Source of the DNA: Adenanthera pavonina
Taxonomy: Eukaryota; Streptophyta; Magnoliopsida; Fabales; Fabaceae
NCBI GenBank assembly: GCA_026686845.1
Contig: JAIVEN010000021.1
Span: forward strand, 16,076,001 to 16,140,000
Direction: 5' to 3'
Length of the DNA stretch: 64,000 nt
The notes beneath the pieces were generated by a model that saw nothing but the letters and a program-made list of their open reading frames with translations, searched no databases and was not told the DNA's origin. The position numbers and the translations under genes are program-made. Positions 1 to 10,518 of this stretch are shown here, in pieces. How positions within the stretch are numbered: position 1 is the first letter of the stretch; every line of letters begins with the position of its first letter.

Positions 1-36
1 ATTGATTTTGTTTTTAAGCCTTTAATAGATTATTTT

Positions 37-1928
37 TGTAACATCCCCAATTTCTTTATGAATGGCATGAGTGTATTTGTCATGAAGTACCTTGAAATGG
101 TGTTATTAGCATGATGGAAAAGATATTAGGTGAAGTGTATTGTTACAATGTTAGAAAGGGTAAAAGGGTGATTTCATAAACTTGGTCCTTGATTGGCATT
201 AAATTTTTGTGTGGTTCCTAAGTGGAATTATGATTGGTCCTTTATTGATATAAAATGCAAATATGGTCCTTAGAGGTATTATATTTGAAAATTAATATTT
301 AAATACATAATTAGGAACATGGATATTGTAATATACTAGATCCTGTTAGAAAAGTATATCGAGTCCAAAATAGAGTGGTCCAGTAATAAATTAGATTGCA
401 AAAAGGTCCAGAAAGAGTAGTTATATGGGCCCCATAAATTCCAATTGAGTGGAAAAGTAAAGTAGACCTAAAGTAAAGGCTTTTGGACCAATTAGGAAAG
501 ACAATGGTAGGACCCACACTAGTGTATTTTGTATCACACAAAGAGACAAATAGTAAGAATAGATAAAGTAACGGATTGGGAAATTTATGTGGATGTAAAG
601 CAAGCTAGGCAGTATTATTCTGGACCAAGTAAAATCAAGTAGATAGTAAACAAATCTCCCTCATTTAATTTTTTCTCTCCTCTTAGCCTAAAATATTGAG
701 CTGTTTTAAGGGAATTATTTAATAAAAAATTTGGTGGAAATTTGTAGCTTCTTCAAGAAGGCCTTAAAGAAAAGACACTTGTAGGCCTCTTGACCATTAG
801 ATTTAGATTACAAAAATTAATGGTTGAGAATTAAAATGACAAGTGAATGGTCATCAAGAAATCAATAATGACCATTGGATCAGAAAGAGAATGAATGGTT
901 GAGATTAAAAGCCATTGCCTATATATATGTGAGCTCATCTTCCCTCCCATTCTTCTCATTTTGGCCGAACAAGAGAGATAGTTTAGCAAGAGAGATAGCC
1001 TATAAAGAGAGCTAAAGAGAGAAGGAGGAAGCCAAGTTTGGAAGGAGATCTTAGTGGAGTAGCAAGAAACCAAGGCAAGGAAGAAGGTTTGAGGTAAGAT
1101 TCTTCCCTAGGATTTAAGTTTATTTGCATAAGTTTTGATTAAGTTTAGCTAAAATTCTTCCCTTAATACCAAACATAAGTTTCATCCATGACAAGATTAT
1201 GTGCTAGGGATATACTTCATAAAAGCAATAGTAGGAAAAGGATCCTCTAGTAGGATGTAATTCTATTTGCATGAGTTATACATAAGTTTGATGAAAATAG
1301 CTTCCCTTGTGTTAAGAAGGAAATTTCAACCAAGTCAAGAAATGATGTTAGCAGTAAGATTTTCATGAAACCAATGGTAAAAATGAATTTGTCATGCAAA
1401 AATGAGTAGGATTATGGCAAAGTTAATAAGAATAAGCTTGAGAAGCAAAACATGAATTTCAAAGCTTAGAGGTTCTTTAAGAAGGTTGCAAGTAGAATTA
1501 GTTCATTTAGTAAGTTCATTATCAAGATTCTAGGTCTTTAGAGGTAAAAGAAAGTGGTAGAATGAATTGGAACAAGTGAAAGCACAAAAAGAAGCCCTTA
1601 TGGTAACAACTTTACATTTCTTACTTTTATGTTATTATAAGTAGTTGGTATAATATTATATTGTTGCCATGTTGTTGTTATTGCATTGTGATGTTGAATT
1701 TGCTTTGCTTGAGCTATGTGCTATGTCCCATATCTCAATTTTTTAAGGGAAAACTTTACTAAAATTTTTACTTGCCAACATGGTACATTGTTTTTAAATG
1801 AGTTCAATTATGTTTTTATGCTACTTGTTAATAATATATATGCTTGAAATGTTTGTTGCTTCCAAGATTGTATAATTTCACCCCCAAGCTACTAACCAGG
1901 ATAAGAGCAAGCTATGCAAAGGATAAGG
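37..1928 (+). mobile_element. Family G LTR (Gypsy-type), copy a
   Basis: Begins with TGTAACATCCCC, the start shared by all G copies. No protein is encoded. It holds a TATA run (TATATATAT, 920-929), then a purine-rich leader with repeated AGAGAG, ending at a splice-donor-like GAG/GTAAG (exon end 1093). An exon-like block lies at 1534-1602 (69 nt) after TTCTAG and before GTAAC; the intervening stretch is 440 nt. The copy runs into a C2 LTR near 1929-1957, just after its short-ORF start (about 1914), so the 3' third is missing. Bases 1-36 show nothing recognisable. Family membership is clear; the boundaries at the 3' side are approximate. Confidence 0.65.
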
Positions 1929-1956
1929 TGTAACATCCACTATTTCCTCTTATTTT

Positions 1957-2781
1957 GAAGTTCACACTTTGAAGCTCAAAGTTTGTCTGTCAAAGGCTGG
2001 GACTTTGAACTTCACCAACAATCAAATTTCAACTAAGTTTCATGCAAATTTTGCACACTTTCACTAATAATGCTTAGTTTAAAATTCGAATTTCACAATC
2101 ACAAGTTGTCTGTCAGAGATAAAAACTCTATAACTTTGAATTTCAACAAGTGTGAATTTTGCTCAAAATAAATATGAATCATAAGTAAAATTCATCTGTT
2201 AGCCTAGAATGTTCAAATCTAATAAGTTTAAACTCATGCTAACATTAAAACTTACTTAATCTAACTCTTTCAAGACATATGGTAACAAGATTAAGTAAAT
2301 TTTAGAGATTAACTCACATCAAGATCTAAGTGAAAACCAAATATACCTAATAGCCAGGTCTTCAAAAGTTTAACTCCACTTTCACTTGGCCATTCCATTC
2401 TTGGTATACTTCCTTCTAATTTTCAACTCTTGGAGCATCCTTTCTCTTATTCTTCTTTGAGTGAGACATGATATTGATATTTATTTTTTTATTCCAATGT
2501 TCACTCTTTCTACTTTTGACAATCCTACATTTAATGTATTATCCTTACAAACTAAGTAGTTACTCCAATTTATATATCCAGTTTGTATTATAAAATATAA
2601 GAGCACAGTGGAAATATTAGTACATAGTATGATATATGCTTTATAAACACAATTAAAAACATCCTATTGCATATTTTACTTATTTTAGGAACAATATATA
2701 TGTTAGACAAATATGATGTATTTGTTCCTATTACTCTATATTTGTTATCATCAAAACTTATATTATATTAAACCTAACATA
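1957..2781 (-). repeat. Family C2 Copia LTR, truncated, first of a tandem pair
   Basis: Minus-strand LTR whose start (TGTTAGGTTTAATATA on the minus strand) lies at 2781. It carries the C2 hallmarks: a block about a GAGTGAGACATGATATTGAT-like segment (2462-2480), and motifs of the type GTTTGTCTGTCA next to AAATTC-type half palindromes. The 3' part, including the promoter, is missing at 1957. A 28-bp piece at 1929-1956 starting TGTAACATCC may be a scrap of another G LTR. No coding sequence is seen. Confidence 0.6.
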
Positions 2782-4077
2782 AATTATGTGTATAGATGAA
2801 AAGCTTTAACACAGAATTTCATCAAATTTTTTTCAATATTAGAATTAAATGTGTTACTTACAACTTCAAATGAAGTTCTATTTATAGATTTGTATTTTAA
2901 CTAGTTGTTAGATACAAGATCTAGCCGTTAGAGACATTAACCAATGGTTATTCTACAAAAATAGACATTTACCAATTACATTAAATGTGTCTGACAAACC
3001 AATGTTTGAATTTTGGGGCTTAATAGATGAATTTCGCAAAGACAAAGGTTAAGTACTTTAATGTTGAACTTTAAAATTCATCTATTACCAAATAAAATTT
3101 GAATTTCAAGTTTGCAAAAGATGCCCCATATTAGTTTGTGCAAATTTTCATATTGGAAGTGCATCTGTTGGGTTTGCATAATTGCTTCAAGTTTTCACAA
3201 GGTACTTTGAAATTCAAATTTCATAAACTGAAATTCATTTATCAGAGGCTTGTTCCAACAAGACACAAAAGTTTTCACTTCGAAGTTCACACTTTGAAGT
3301 TCAAAGTTTGTCTATCAGAGGCTGTGACTTTAAACTCACTTTGAACTTCATCAACAATCGAATTTTAACTAAGTTTCATGCAAATTTTACACAATTTCAT
3401 TAACTATGCTTAATCCAAAATTTGAATTTTAGATTCAAAACTTGTATATCAAAGATTAAACCTCTATAACTTCAAACTTTAACAAGCAAAGTGTGAATTT
3501 TTTACAATAAACATGAATCATAAGCAAAATTTGTCTCTTAGCCAATATACTTCAACTTTAATACATACTAATGCCAGATTTACTTAATCTAACTCATTTA
3601 AGACATATGGTAACAATATTAAGTAAATTTTAAAATCAAACCACCTCAAGACCTAAGTGAAAACAAAATATGCCTAATAGTTCTTCAAAAGTTAAACTCC
3701 ACTTTCACTTGGTCATTCCATTCTTAGTATGCTTCCTTCTGATTATCAATTTTTGGAGCATCCTTTCTCTTATTCTTCTTTGAGTAGGATATGATGTTGA
3801 TTTTTCTTTCTTTATTCCAATGCTCACTCTTCTTTTTTGGATAATCCTACATTTAATGTATTACACTTACAAACCAAGTAGTTAGTCTAACATATATATC
3901 CAACTTGTATTATAAAATATAAAAGTACAGTAGATATATTAGTACATAGCATGATAGATGCATTATAAGCATAATTAAACACATGCTAATGCACATTTTA
4001 CTTCTTTTAGAAACAAAATATATGTTAGACAAATATGATGTATTTTTTCCTTATTACTCTACATTTTTTTCCTAACA
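2782..4077 (-). repeat. Family C2 Copia LTR, second of a tandem pair
   Basis: Second copy in the same orientation, with the same order of blocks as the first (compare 2240-2480 with 3570-3800). Its TATA box is visible on the minus strand (CTATTTATAG, 2878-2887). The start at 4077 reads TGTTAGG and then lacks about 30 bp found in the other copies. The two LTRs abut directly with no internal region, which fits an element that lost its interior, or two solo LTRs side by side. Confidence 0.6.
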
Positions 4078-4570
4078 AATACAAGTGTTGGTTTAAAGAA
4101 AAACCTCAAGGAAACTAATTTGGAAATTTTAGGTTTAAGTGAGAACTTTGTGATTAAGCTTCATAAATCAGTGGCATATATCCCTATATTAGATGTATTA
4201 GGGTTCAAGGAAGTGGTAGAAAGCTAAAGGAAAGGTATACAAAGTTTGGAAGGCAAAAGATTAGCATAAGGTAGTTAGTTTCCCTTACTTGCATTATATT
4301 GTCATCATTGTTTTCAATGTATTTGATGCTTTGTCATATGATTATATTATTGCTGTGTGATGTTTTATTATTCTTGGCTAAGTTGAATTAGGGGTATTGA
4401 GACCTCAAGATGTCCATTTTTCAAAGTGAAACTTTGTTGAAAATTTTATGAAATCATACAACTTAATTATGCCAAATTGATTGAATAAAGTATTCTTGAT
4501 GGTTTTATGCTAAATTCTTTGAATCTCATTCCTTCCAAATGCTAACTATGATAGGGTCAAGCAATATAAG
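4078..4570 (+). mobile_element. Family G LTR copy b, upstream segment of a nested host copy
   Basis: Truncated at its 5' side. It resumes at 7774-8610 and 19679-19965, so one old G copy is split by two C1 insertions. The exon-like block is present at 4202-4270 (69 nt), preceded by TATTAG and followed by GTAGTT. The segment ends inside the short-ORF region, where a C1 LTR has inserted. Confidence 0.65.
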
Positions 4571-5090
4571 TGTTAGTTAGGCTGGCTTCCCAAGAGGGGG
4601 GTGAATTGAGAAGTTTGAACTTTTCTGCAAAATGTCAAAGAGGTGAAGAATGCAATATATAGAGGCAAAACACTGTTAAAGAGGATCTTGATTTCAGATG
4701 AACTTTAACATTGTTTCAGATGAATTTCTTCAGTTTTCATAAATTTCATTTTATCTGAAATTCGAATGTTCAAAACCTGAAGTTCATCTGTTACTCAACA
4801 GCTTCTTCTAGATGCTTATGAAAATTCAAATTTTGGAAAATCAAAATTCGTCTGTCAGAGAAGCATCTCTTTAGACTTATTCAGTTTTAGCTCGAATTCG
4901 AATTTCCAAAGCCAAAGTTCGAATTTCCAATATGACAGTTCAATGTAAACTTTTCAAACTTCGTCTGTTGGTGAGTATTTTTCAAATATTTCATAAAATT
5001 AAGTTTTAAAACATCTTTTCCTCAAATCAAAGTCTTTTACCTATATTTAAACATAATTAAACATCCTACAACGAATCTTGCACAGATTTC

Positions 5091-7669
5091 TGTAACATCC
5101 TAAAATTTTTATAGATATTCGATGGCTCAATATTTTGAAATCTATAAAGAATTTGCAAAAATGGATGTACATCATTTGGCATAAACTAGGATAAAGAGGT
5201 TAATTATCTCAGTTGAAAGGAAAAGTGAAAAAAATGACGATTTTGCCCCTGGAAAAAAAAAAAAGAGAACAGAAAAAGGAAAAAGGGAAAAAGAAAAAAA
5301 AAATAAATAAATAATAACAATAATAATAATAATAAAAGTCTCGGTGGACGCAGGAGAATGTTGAGGGAGAATTTATGAATTTTGGGGTAAATTACACCTG
5401 ATGACCCGAAAGTTTTAAAAATTATAAATTAGACCCGGGTCAAGGGCATTTTTGTAAATATGAAAAATTATAGTCAAAGTGAAGCTCTCAATGTGTTAGA
5501 CCCAATGAAATATAGTATGGAATTTATTAAGGTCAAAATCATATTTATTGGGTGATTAGGATTTAATATTAATATTTTACCCAATAAAAATCAGTTTAGA
5601 CTGCAGAAAAAGACAGTATTGATCCAAGGACAATGATTGGACCTTGTTAAAATATATTTTGGGTCTATATAATGATTTTGGACCAAAATTAATGGTTGGA
5701 TAATCCTGTACCAATTTAATGACAATTTTGGCAAAAATACCCAATCGGTACGGGTAAATTTAATCGGTAAAGGGTATTTTGGTCCATAAATATTATTTAA
5801 ACAATTTTTGGCCAGAAGGAGGATGAAACACGTATGATTTGTGAATGGGACATGAAGGGAATTGTTGGAAAAGCTTTTTAAAATAAAAGTAAATGAAAAT
5901 AGAAATAAAAGTAAATTAAGTTATTATATTATATAATTATCATCTTAAACCATCATTTCATCTTCCTCACGAAAACAAGACGTTGGTTCAGTGGCGAAGA
6001 AAGCCAGGAACGCGTGAGAGAGAGAGAGAGCAAAGGGGAAAAGAGAATATTGCAAGATTTATCCCAAAACTTCAAGGTATTATCTTACAACCCTTTCCTT
6101 GTACCTCCTAGCAATTTTTAGGTATTTTAATGGTTATTTTCCCTCTATTTTCTTACTGAAAGTTTCTACCAAGAGAGAGAGTAGAGAGAGAAAATGAAGG
6201 TATGGGAAAATTAAGCCATGAAAAGGGTTGTATAGGCCATAAGATGCAAGAATATATCATTAGATTACAAATTAATCGGTTATTTATTTTTCTATAATTT
6301 CTGATAATTTTCTGCCCAATTAGGGTTTATTATAGGAAGGTAATTTCAAGTTTTTGACCTCAAAAATGGATTCCTTGGGTCCAAAATAGGTTAGAATAAG
6401 TATGTTGTACAAGGAATGCATGATGGATAACAAAGTGCAAATTTTAGTTCAAGTGAGCACTTTGTGAATGAAATTGGATAATTAGTGGTTAATGGCATTA
6501 TTTTATGATGATATAGGATACAAAGGAGTGTTAGAAGATCAAGGAAATAATTTGCAAAGTTTGGAGATTAGTGGAAAGCTCAAAGGTAGTTAACTCACCT
6601 ATCTATGCTTATGTATTGTCATTGATGTTGCTTGGTTTGAATGATGTGTTTAATGTTTGGAATGTTGTCTTGTGATGATTTGGCATTGTTGGTTGGATTG
6701 TTTGAAGGGTAATGTGACCCTGGATATGTCCAAATACAAGGGGAAGTGCTGCCCAAATTTTTATAAAATGGTTATGCCAAAATGATTTGATTGCATGCTT
6801 AATGTGTTTTGAGATGAATACTTGCAATATATATATGATGATATGTGTGCATGATGGTAGTTACTACCGAGATTCTTTGAATCTCACCCCTCTCCAAATT
6901 TCTCCAATTTTAGGTTCAAGTTATGGCAAGATTACCCAAGAAAGGAAAGGCAAGGAGAAGTAAAGTAATGTTCAGGATAATGATACTTAGGTTGATACTA
7001 TTATATGAGAGGTTATGTAAAACCTTATGGGAGATAATTATGCTATGCTTCCATGTTAATATGTTCCTCTAAGTTCTTATGGAGTATCATGTAAGATAAA
7101 GGCAAGTTATGGCTATTTATGTATATATGAGTGTGTATTTTGGAAAGTTGGGAGAATGCAAGAGACTTTTCTGAACATAGTTGAGAATTCGAAGTACTGT
7201 ACATACCTCAATATGTTCAATGTATGAATGTTTTACATGTATGAAAACTAGACATGTGTAGCTTTCCATAGACACAAAGATCCCTCAATTTGGAGTTGTG
7301 TATGATTTATTGTGATTTTTCAAAGTTATGGTCAGAATTAGGAATTTTTAAAAATGACCATTGCTACAGTACATATAATACGAATTCACTGTATAATTGG
7401 GCCAAGTAACTTCCCTGTTCAACATTTTTCCCATGTATAGTATCTTTTAAGCTATATTTAGAGACTTGAACCACATCAATATGATTTTTCTTGATTTAGT
7501 TATGAATTTTCAAAGTTTACTGGGTAAAAAGAAGTTAACCAAGGGAATGGTACCCGAAATGAAATAAATTGGTTTAAGTTGTTTTATGTAATCAAGTCTC
7601 TAATCAAGTAATAGTGGACTTAAATATAGTTTAATACATGGGAAATGAGTGTAAGTATGAGGTGTTACA
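5091..7669 (+). mobile_element. Family G solo LTR, complete (copy c)
   Basis: Complete 2,579-bp copy with TGTAACATCC at the start and GGTGTTACA at the end, flanked by a perfect 5-bp duplication ATTTC (5086-5090 and 7670-7674). An uninterrupted C1 LTR at 10090-10120 shows the empty site. Inside, a purine-rich leader with GAGAGAGAGAG (6016-6030) ends at a donor-like AAG/GTAT (exon end 6076); an exon-like block lies at 6517-6585 (69 nt) and a 49-codon ORF at 6923-7072. The first intron-like gap is 440 nt and the second 328 nt. It lies in a C1 LTR and is therefore younger than it. Confidence 0.85.
6923..7072 (+). CDS. Short ORF in G LTR, 49 aa, basic then hydrophobic
   Basis: Unrecognised small protein. 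It begins MARLPKKGKARRSK, a strongly basic segment, and continues as a hydrophobic stretch with the core YERLCKTLWEIIM (residues 28-40) and ends in NMFL. The ATG sits 9 nt after a TTTTAG that could serve as a splice acceptor and has G at -3 and +4. Copies at 33224-33373 (one internal stop), 53414-53563 (stop at codon 44) and 57070-57219 on the minus strand (stops from codon 39) align without any insertion or deletion and share the stop at codon 50. No signal peptide is evident. It may be a micropeptide of the retroelement or may only be conserved non-coding sequence. Confidence 0.35.
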   Translation: MARLPKKGKARRSKVMFRIMILRLILLYERLCKTLWEIIMLCFHVNMFL

Positions 7670-7773
7670 ATTTCTCCAGAATTTCCTCACTTGAGTCTTT
7701 TAGTCATCTTTGATATCTTCATTCCAGGTTCTTGAGAGTTGATTTGGAATCATCAAAACTTCTTGATTCAACA

Positions 7774-8610
7774 ACAAGGTGTCCAAGAAGAGCCAAAAGA
7801 GAGGAGGAAGAAATTGATGAATAATATGTTATTGCTAGTATTGATGTTAGTTCTTGATAATATGTATAAATGTATATGTAAAGGTCAAGTCATGTAGGTT
7901 GATGCAAGCATGTTCCTTGGGTCATCTTTTGATGTTATGTATGGAATTAAAACAATGAATGATGATGTGATATGTTTATGTAGCTTATTGTATAACCTAT
8001 GGAATAATTTTATCCAAGATGGTCTATTAGTGATTAGAACAAAGGAACATTGTTCAAAATAGAGCATTTAGTATAAGTGTCATATATGCTCTGAAAGTAG
8101 ATGATACAAGTTTTCCAAAGAGCTAAAGATCACCCCATTTGGCTAAGTATGTGAATTATAATGGATTTTTAAATTTTGGGGTCAAAACTAGACACTGTAG
8201 TAGAAACTAGAACTTTCACTATAGGTACTGGTTGTTTGAAAAGGTAGTATAAAATTGCATAGAGCTCAAAAAATTTAGTGGTTTGTATGCTTAGAAACCT
8301 TTAATCTTAAAAATGAAATGTCACTTATTTGAATGTAATTAAAGTTATAGAAGAAGAGTTATGTAAGTTTTCAAAAAACTATCTCAGTAAAAGTAGTATT
8401 CTGACCCTTAATAGTTTAAGTTAATTCCATGCACTGTACAAGTTGAATAAATATACATGAAAAGTCCAAAAATTATACATATGGGGCTTTCCAATGACAT
8501 AAAATTGCATGATTTGACATAGAATAAAATGAGATATGAATTTTTAAATTTAAACCCAAAATGTTGGGAAAATATAAAATAATCATTTGAAAAGTAAATT
8601 CCGTGCAAAA
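7774..8610 (+). mobile_element. Family G LTR copy b, middle segment
   Basis: Continuation of the split old G copy. It shows degenerate repeats typical of the 3' half of G LTRs: a module with TTTCC, GAGCTAAAGA and a T-rich stretch near TTATAATG, seen around 8110-8175 and again near 8490-8555. It ends at CCGTG followed by CAAAA, the target duplication of the full-length Copia. No coding sequence. Confidence 0.65.
8606..8610. repeat. Target-site duplication CAAAA, left
   Basis: The pentamer CAAAA directly precedes the left LTR and is repeated exactly at 19679-19683. The match proves that the two LTRs and everything between entered as one element. Confidence 0.9.
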
Positions 8611-10200
8611 TGTTAGTTAAGCTGACTTCCCAAGAGGGGGGTGAATTGGGAAGCTTGAAAATTTTCTGCAAAATGTCAAGAAAGTGAAGAAAGCAAAGTA
8701 TAGAAGGTAAAACAGAGTATAAGTAAATAAACTGTAAAAGTTGCAGTAAAGAGAAGAAAACTCATATATTTATCTTGGTTCAGTCTCTCCACTTGACCTA
8801 CGTCCAGTCCCAAAGTCACCACTTGAGATTTTCCACTATTCTGCAAGAATTCAGTGGGCGTCTTGCAAATGCCTCAATACAAAGATGATGCTCTGTTTCT
8901 AGAGCTCACTTATTCACTCTATGCACTCTTACAAAGTACTTCCCAATCCCTTGTGATATTCCCTCACAAGAAAATCCTTCTTCCAGATGAAGATAAGATT
9001 GATTATAAGGATTAAACTCTCTTAAACAGAGTAAATATGATAGTTGGAGTACAAAATATTGAAGTGAGAGAGTAAGAGACTTTGAGTAGATGATTTGGCA
9101 GAGTTTCAGTATATACAATGTTAAAATCATTTTCCCACAACTTCAAATGATGTTATATTTATAGATTTAGGTCTCAAATGTCGGGTAGAGACAAAATCTA
9201 TCCATTAGAGAAGTTATCCAACGGTTACTCTGAAAAACTATCCGTTAACCAATTGCATTTAATACTTCTGACACTCTAAAATTTGACTTTTCAGTTGGTC
9301 AATAGATGAATTTCATAGAAACCGAAGGTTAACATCTTCAACATTGAATGCTCAAAGTTCGTCTGTCATGAAGTGAAATTCGAATTTTGATATTTTGAAA
9401 ATATTTCTATGTTGTGACATACGAATTTTCAAGTAGAAAGTTTTTCTATTAAGTGTGAACAATATTTTCAATTTGCTACAATACCTTCGAAATTTGAATT
9501 TTCAAAGGGCAAAGTTCGTCTGTCAGAGAGATCTCTTTTCAGACTAACTTCAAAATTCGAATTTGTAAATACTGTCATTCGTATGTCAACATATCATTGC
9601 AACAAACTCACAAGCTTAGTTTCTGAAATTCGAATTTTCATGTTCAAAGTTTGTCTGTCAGTGAGCAATTTTGAAATCCAATCCAAACTTGGTTTCAGAT
9701 GAACTTTGACATAATTTTAGATGAATTTCTTTAGTTTTCATAAGTTACATTTTGTCTGAAATTTGAATTTTCAAAACCCAAAGTTTGTCTGTTACTGAAA
9801 GCTTCTTTCAGACACTTATCAAAATTCAAATTTTCCTAAGTCAAAATTTGTCTGTCAGAGAAGCTTCTCTTCAGACTTATTCAGTTTCGACAAGAAATTC
9901 AAATTTCCAAAGTCAAAGTTCAAATTTTCACTATGACAGATGAGTATTAACCTTTCAAACTTCATCTGTTGGTGGGTGTTTTTCAAATATTCCATGATTT
10001 AACATAGAATCAAGGTTTTAAAACATCTTCTCACCAAATCAAAGTCTTTTACTCAAATAAAACACTACTAATCATCCTACATCTATCTTTGCACAGATTT
10101 ATCCAGAATTTCTTCACTTGAAACCTTTTGGGCACCTTTAATATCTTTATTCCAAGTTCTTGAAGGTTGGTTTGGAATCATTAAAACTCTTGATTCAACA
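8611..10200 (-). repeat. 3' LTR of the full-length Copia (C1)
   Basis: 1,590 bp, TG...CA ends. The right (upstream in element sense) part, about 9300-10000, is a U3 array of AAATTCGAATTT-like palindromes mixed with TTCGTCTGTCAGAG-like motifs; closer to the promoter are CTATCC(G/A)TT repeats, and then a TATA box at 9153-9163. It is 74 bp shorter than the other LTR because of an indel near 9490. Confidence 0.93.
9153..9163 (-). promoter_or_regulatory. TATA box of the 3' C1 LTR
   Basis: TATAAATATAA on the minus strand, conserved at the matching place in the 5' LTR (18558-18568) and in the C1 solo LTRs. It lies just downstream of AACGGATAG-like repeats. Being in the 3' LTR it would direct readout into the flanking sequence below 8611. 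Confidence 0.65.
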
Positions 10201-10214
10201 TTCTCCCCCTTTTT
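10201..10214 (-). other. Polypurine tract of the Copia element
   Basis: AAAAAGGGGGAGAA on the minus strand directly abuts the 3' LTR start (TGTTGAATC). This is where plus-strand DNA synthesis would be primed. The C2 element has an almost identical tract at 35825-35837. Confidence 0.88.
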
Positions 10215-10518
10215 GATGATAACAAAATAACTTACAAACTGTATTAGTACTTGGGTTTGCTTTAACAAGCTCCACCTCAACATATGCATTATATTTCAAA
10301 AGTTATCATATGTAGTAGATCATGTGAAGAGATTCAAAGAATAATAAGTACAGATCATTGCAACCAAGGAATTCTTTCATTTTATCAAATGTTGCTTTAC
10401 AGGAACCAATTTATGCAAAGTACTTAGAAATACACAAATCAAACACAAAACATAAACAACACAACAAACATCTGGAACTCAATACAGCACTACAAGAGGA
10501 CTCAAGCCTAAATTCTAA
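10215..10518 (-). other. 3' untranslated segment of the Copia element
   Basis: About 300 bp between the end of the extra ORF and the polypurine tract, with no open frame of note on the coding strand. A plus-strand open stretch at 10358-10552 has no similarity I recognise and overlaps the antisense of the ORF end. Nothing else seen. Confidence 0.5.

Larger units (their letters stand above)
4571..7773 (-). mobile_element. C1 Copia solo LTR, interrupted by a G solo LTR
   Basis: The left end reads TGTTAGTTAGGCTGG and the right end ...GATTCAACA, which are the C1 termini. Sequence of the C1 LTR occupies 4571-5090 and 7670-7773; the stretch between is a family G solo LTR. Flanks are ATAAG (4566-4570) and ACAAG (7774-7778), a target-site duplication with one C/T difference. 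Compared with the full LTRs much of the middle is absent: the sequence jumps from the reaction-start side to the motif array, so it is a partly deleted solo LTR. Motifs such as AAATTCG and TTCGTCTGTCAGAG are present at 4840-4980. Confidence 0.8.

Noticed and set aside
6517..6585. Coding role of the 69-nt exon-like block
   Set aside because: One frame is open in copies c, h and o, but others have stops, and a 20-codon open frame is common by chance; its frame does not join the short ORF consistently.
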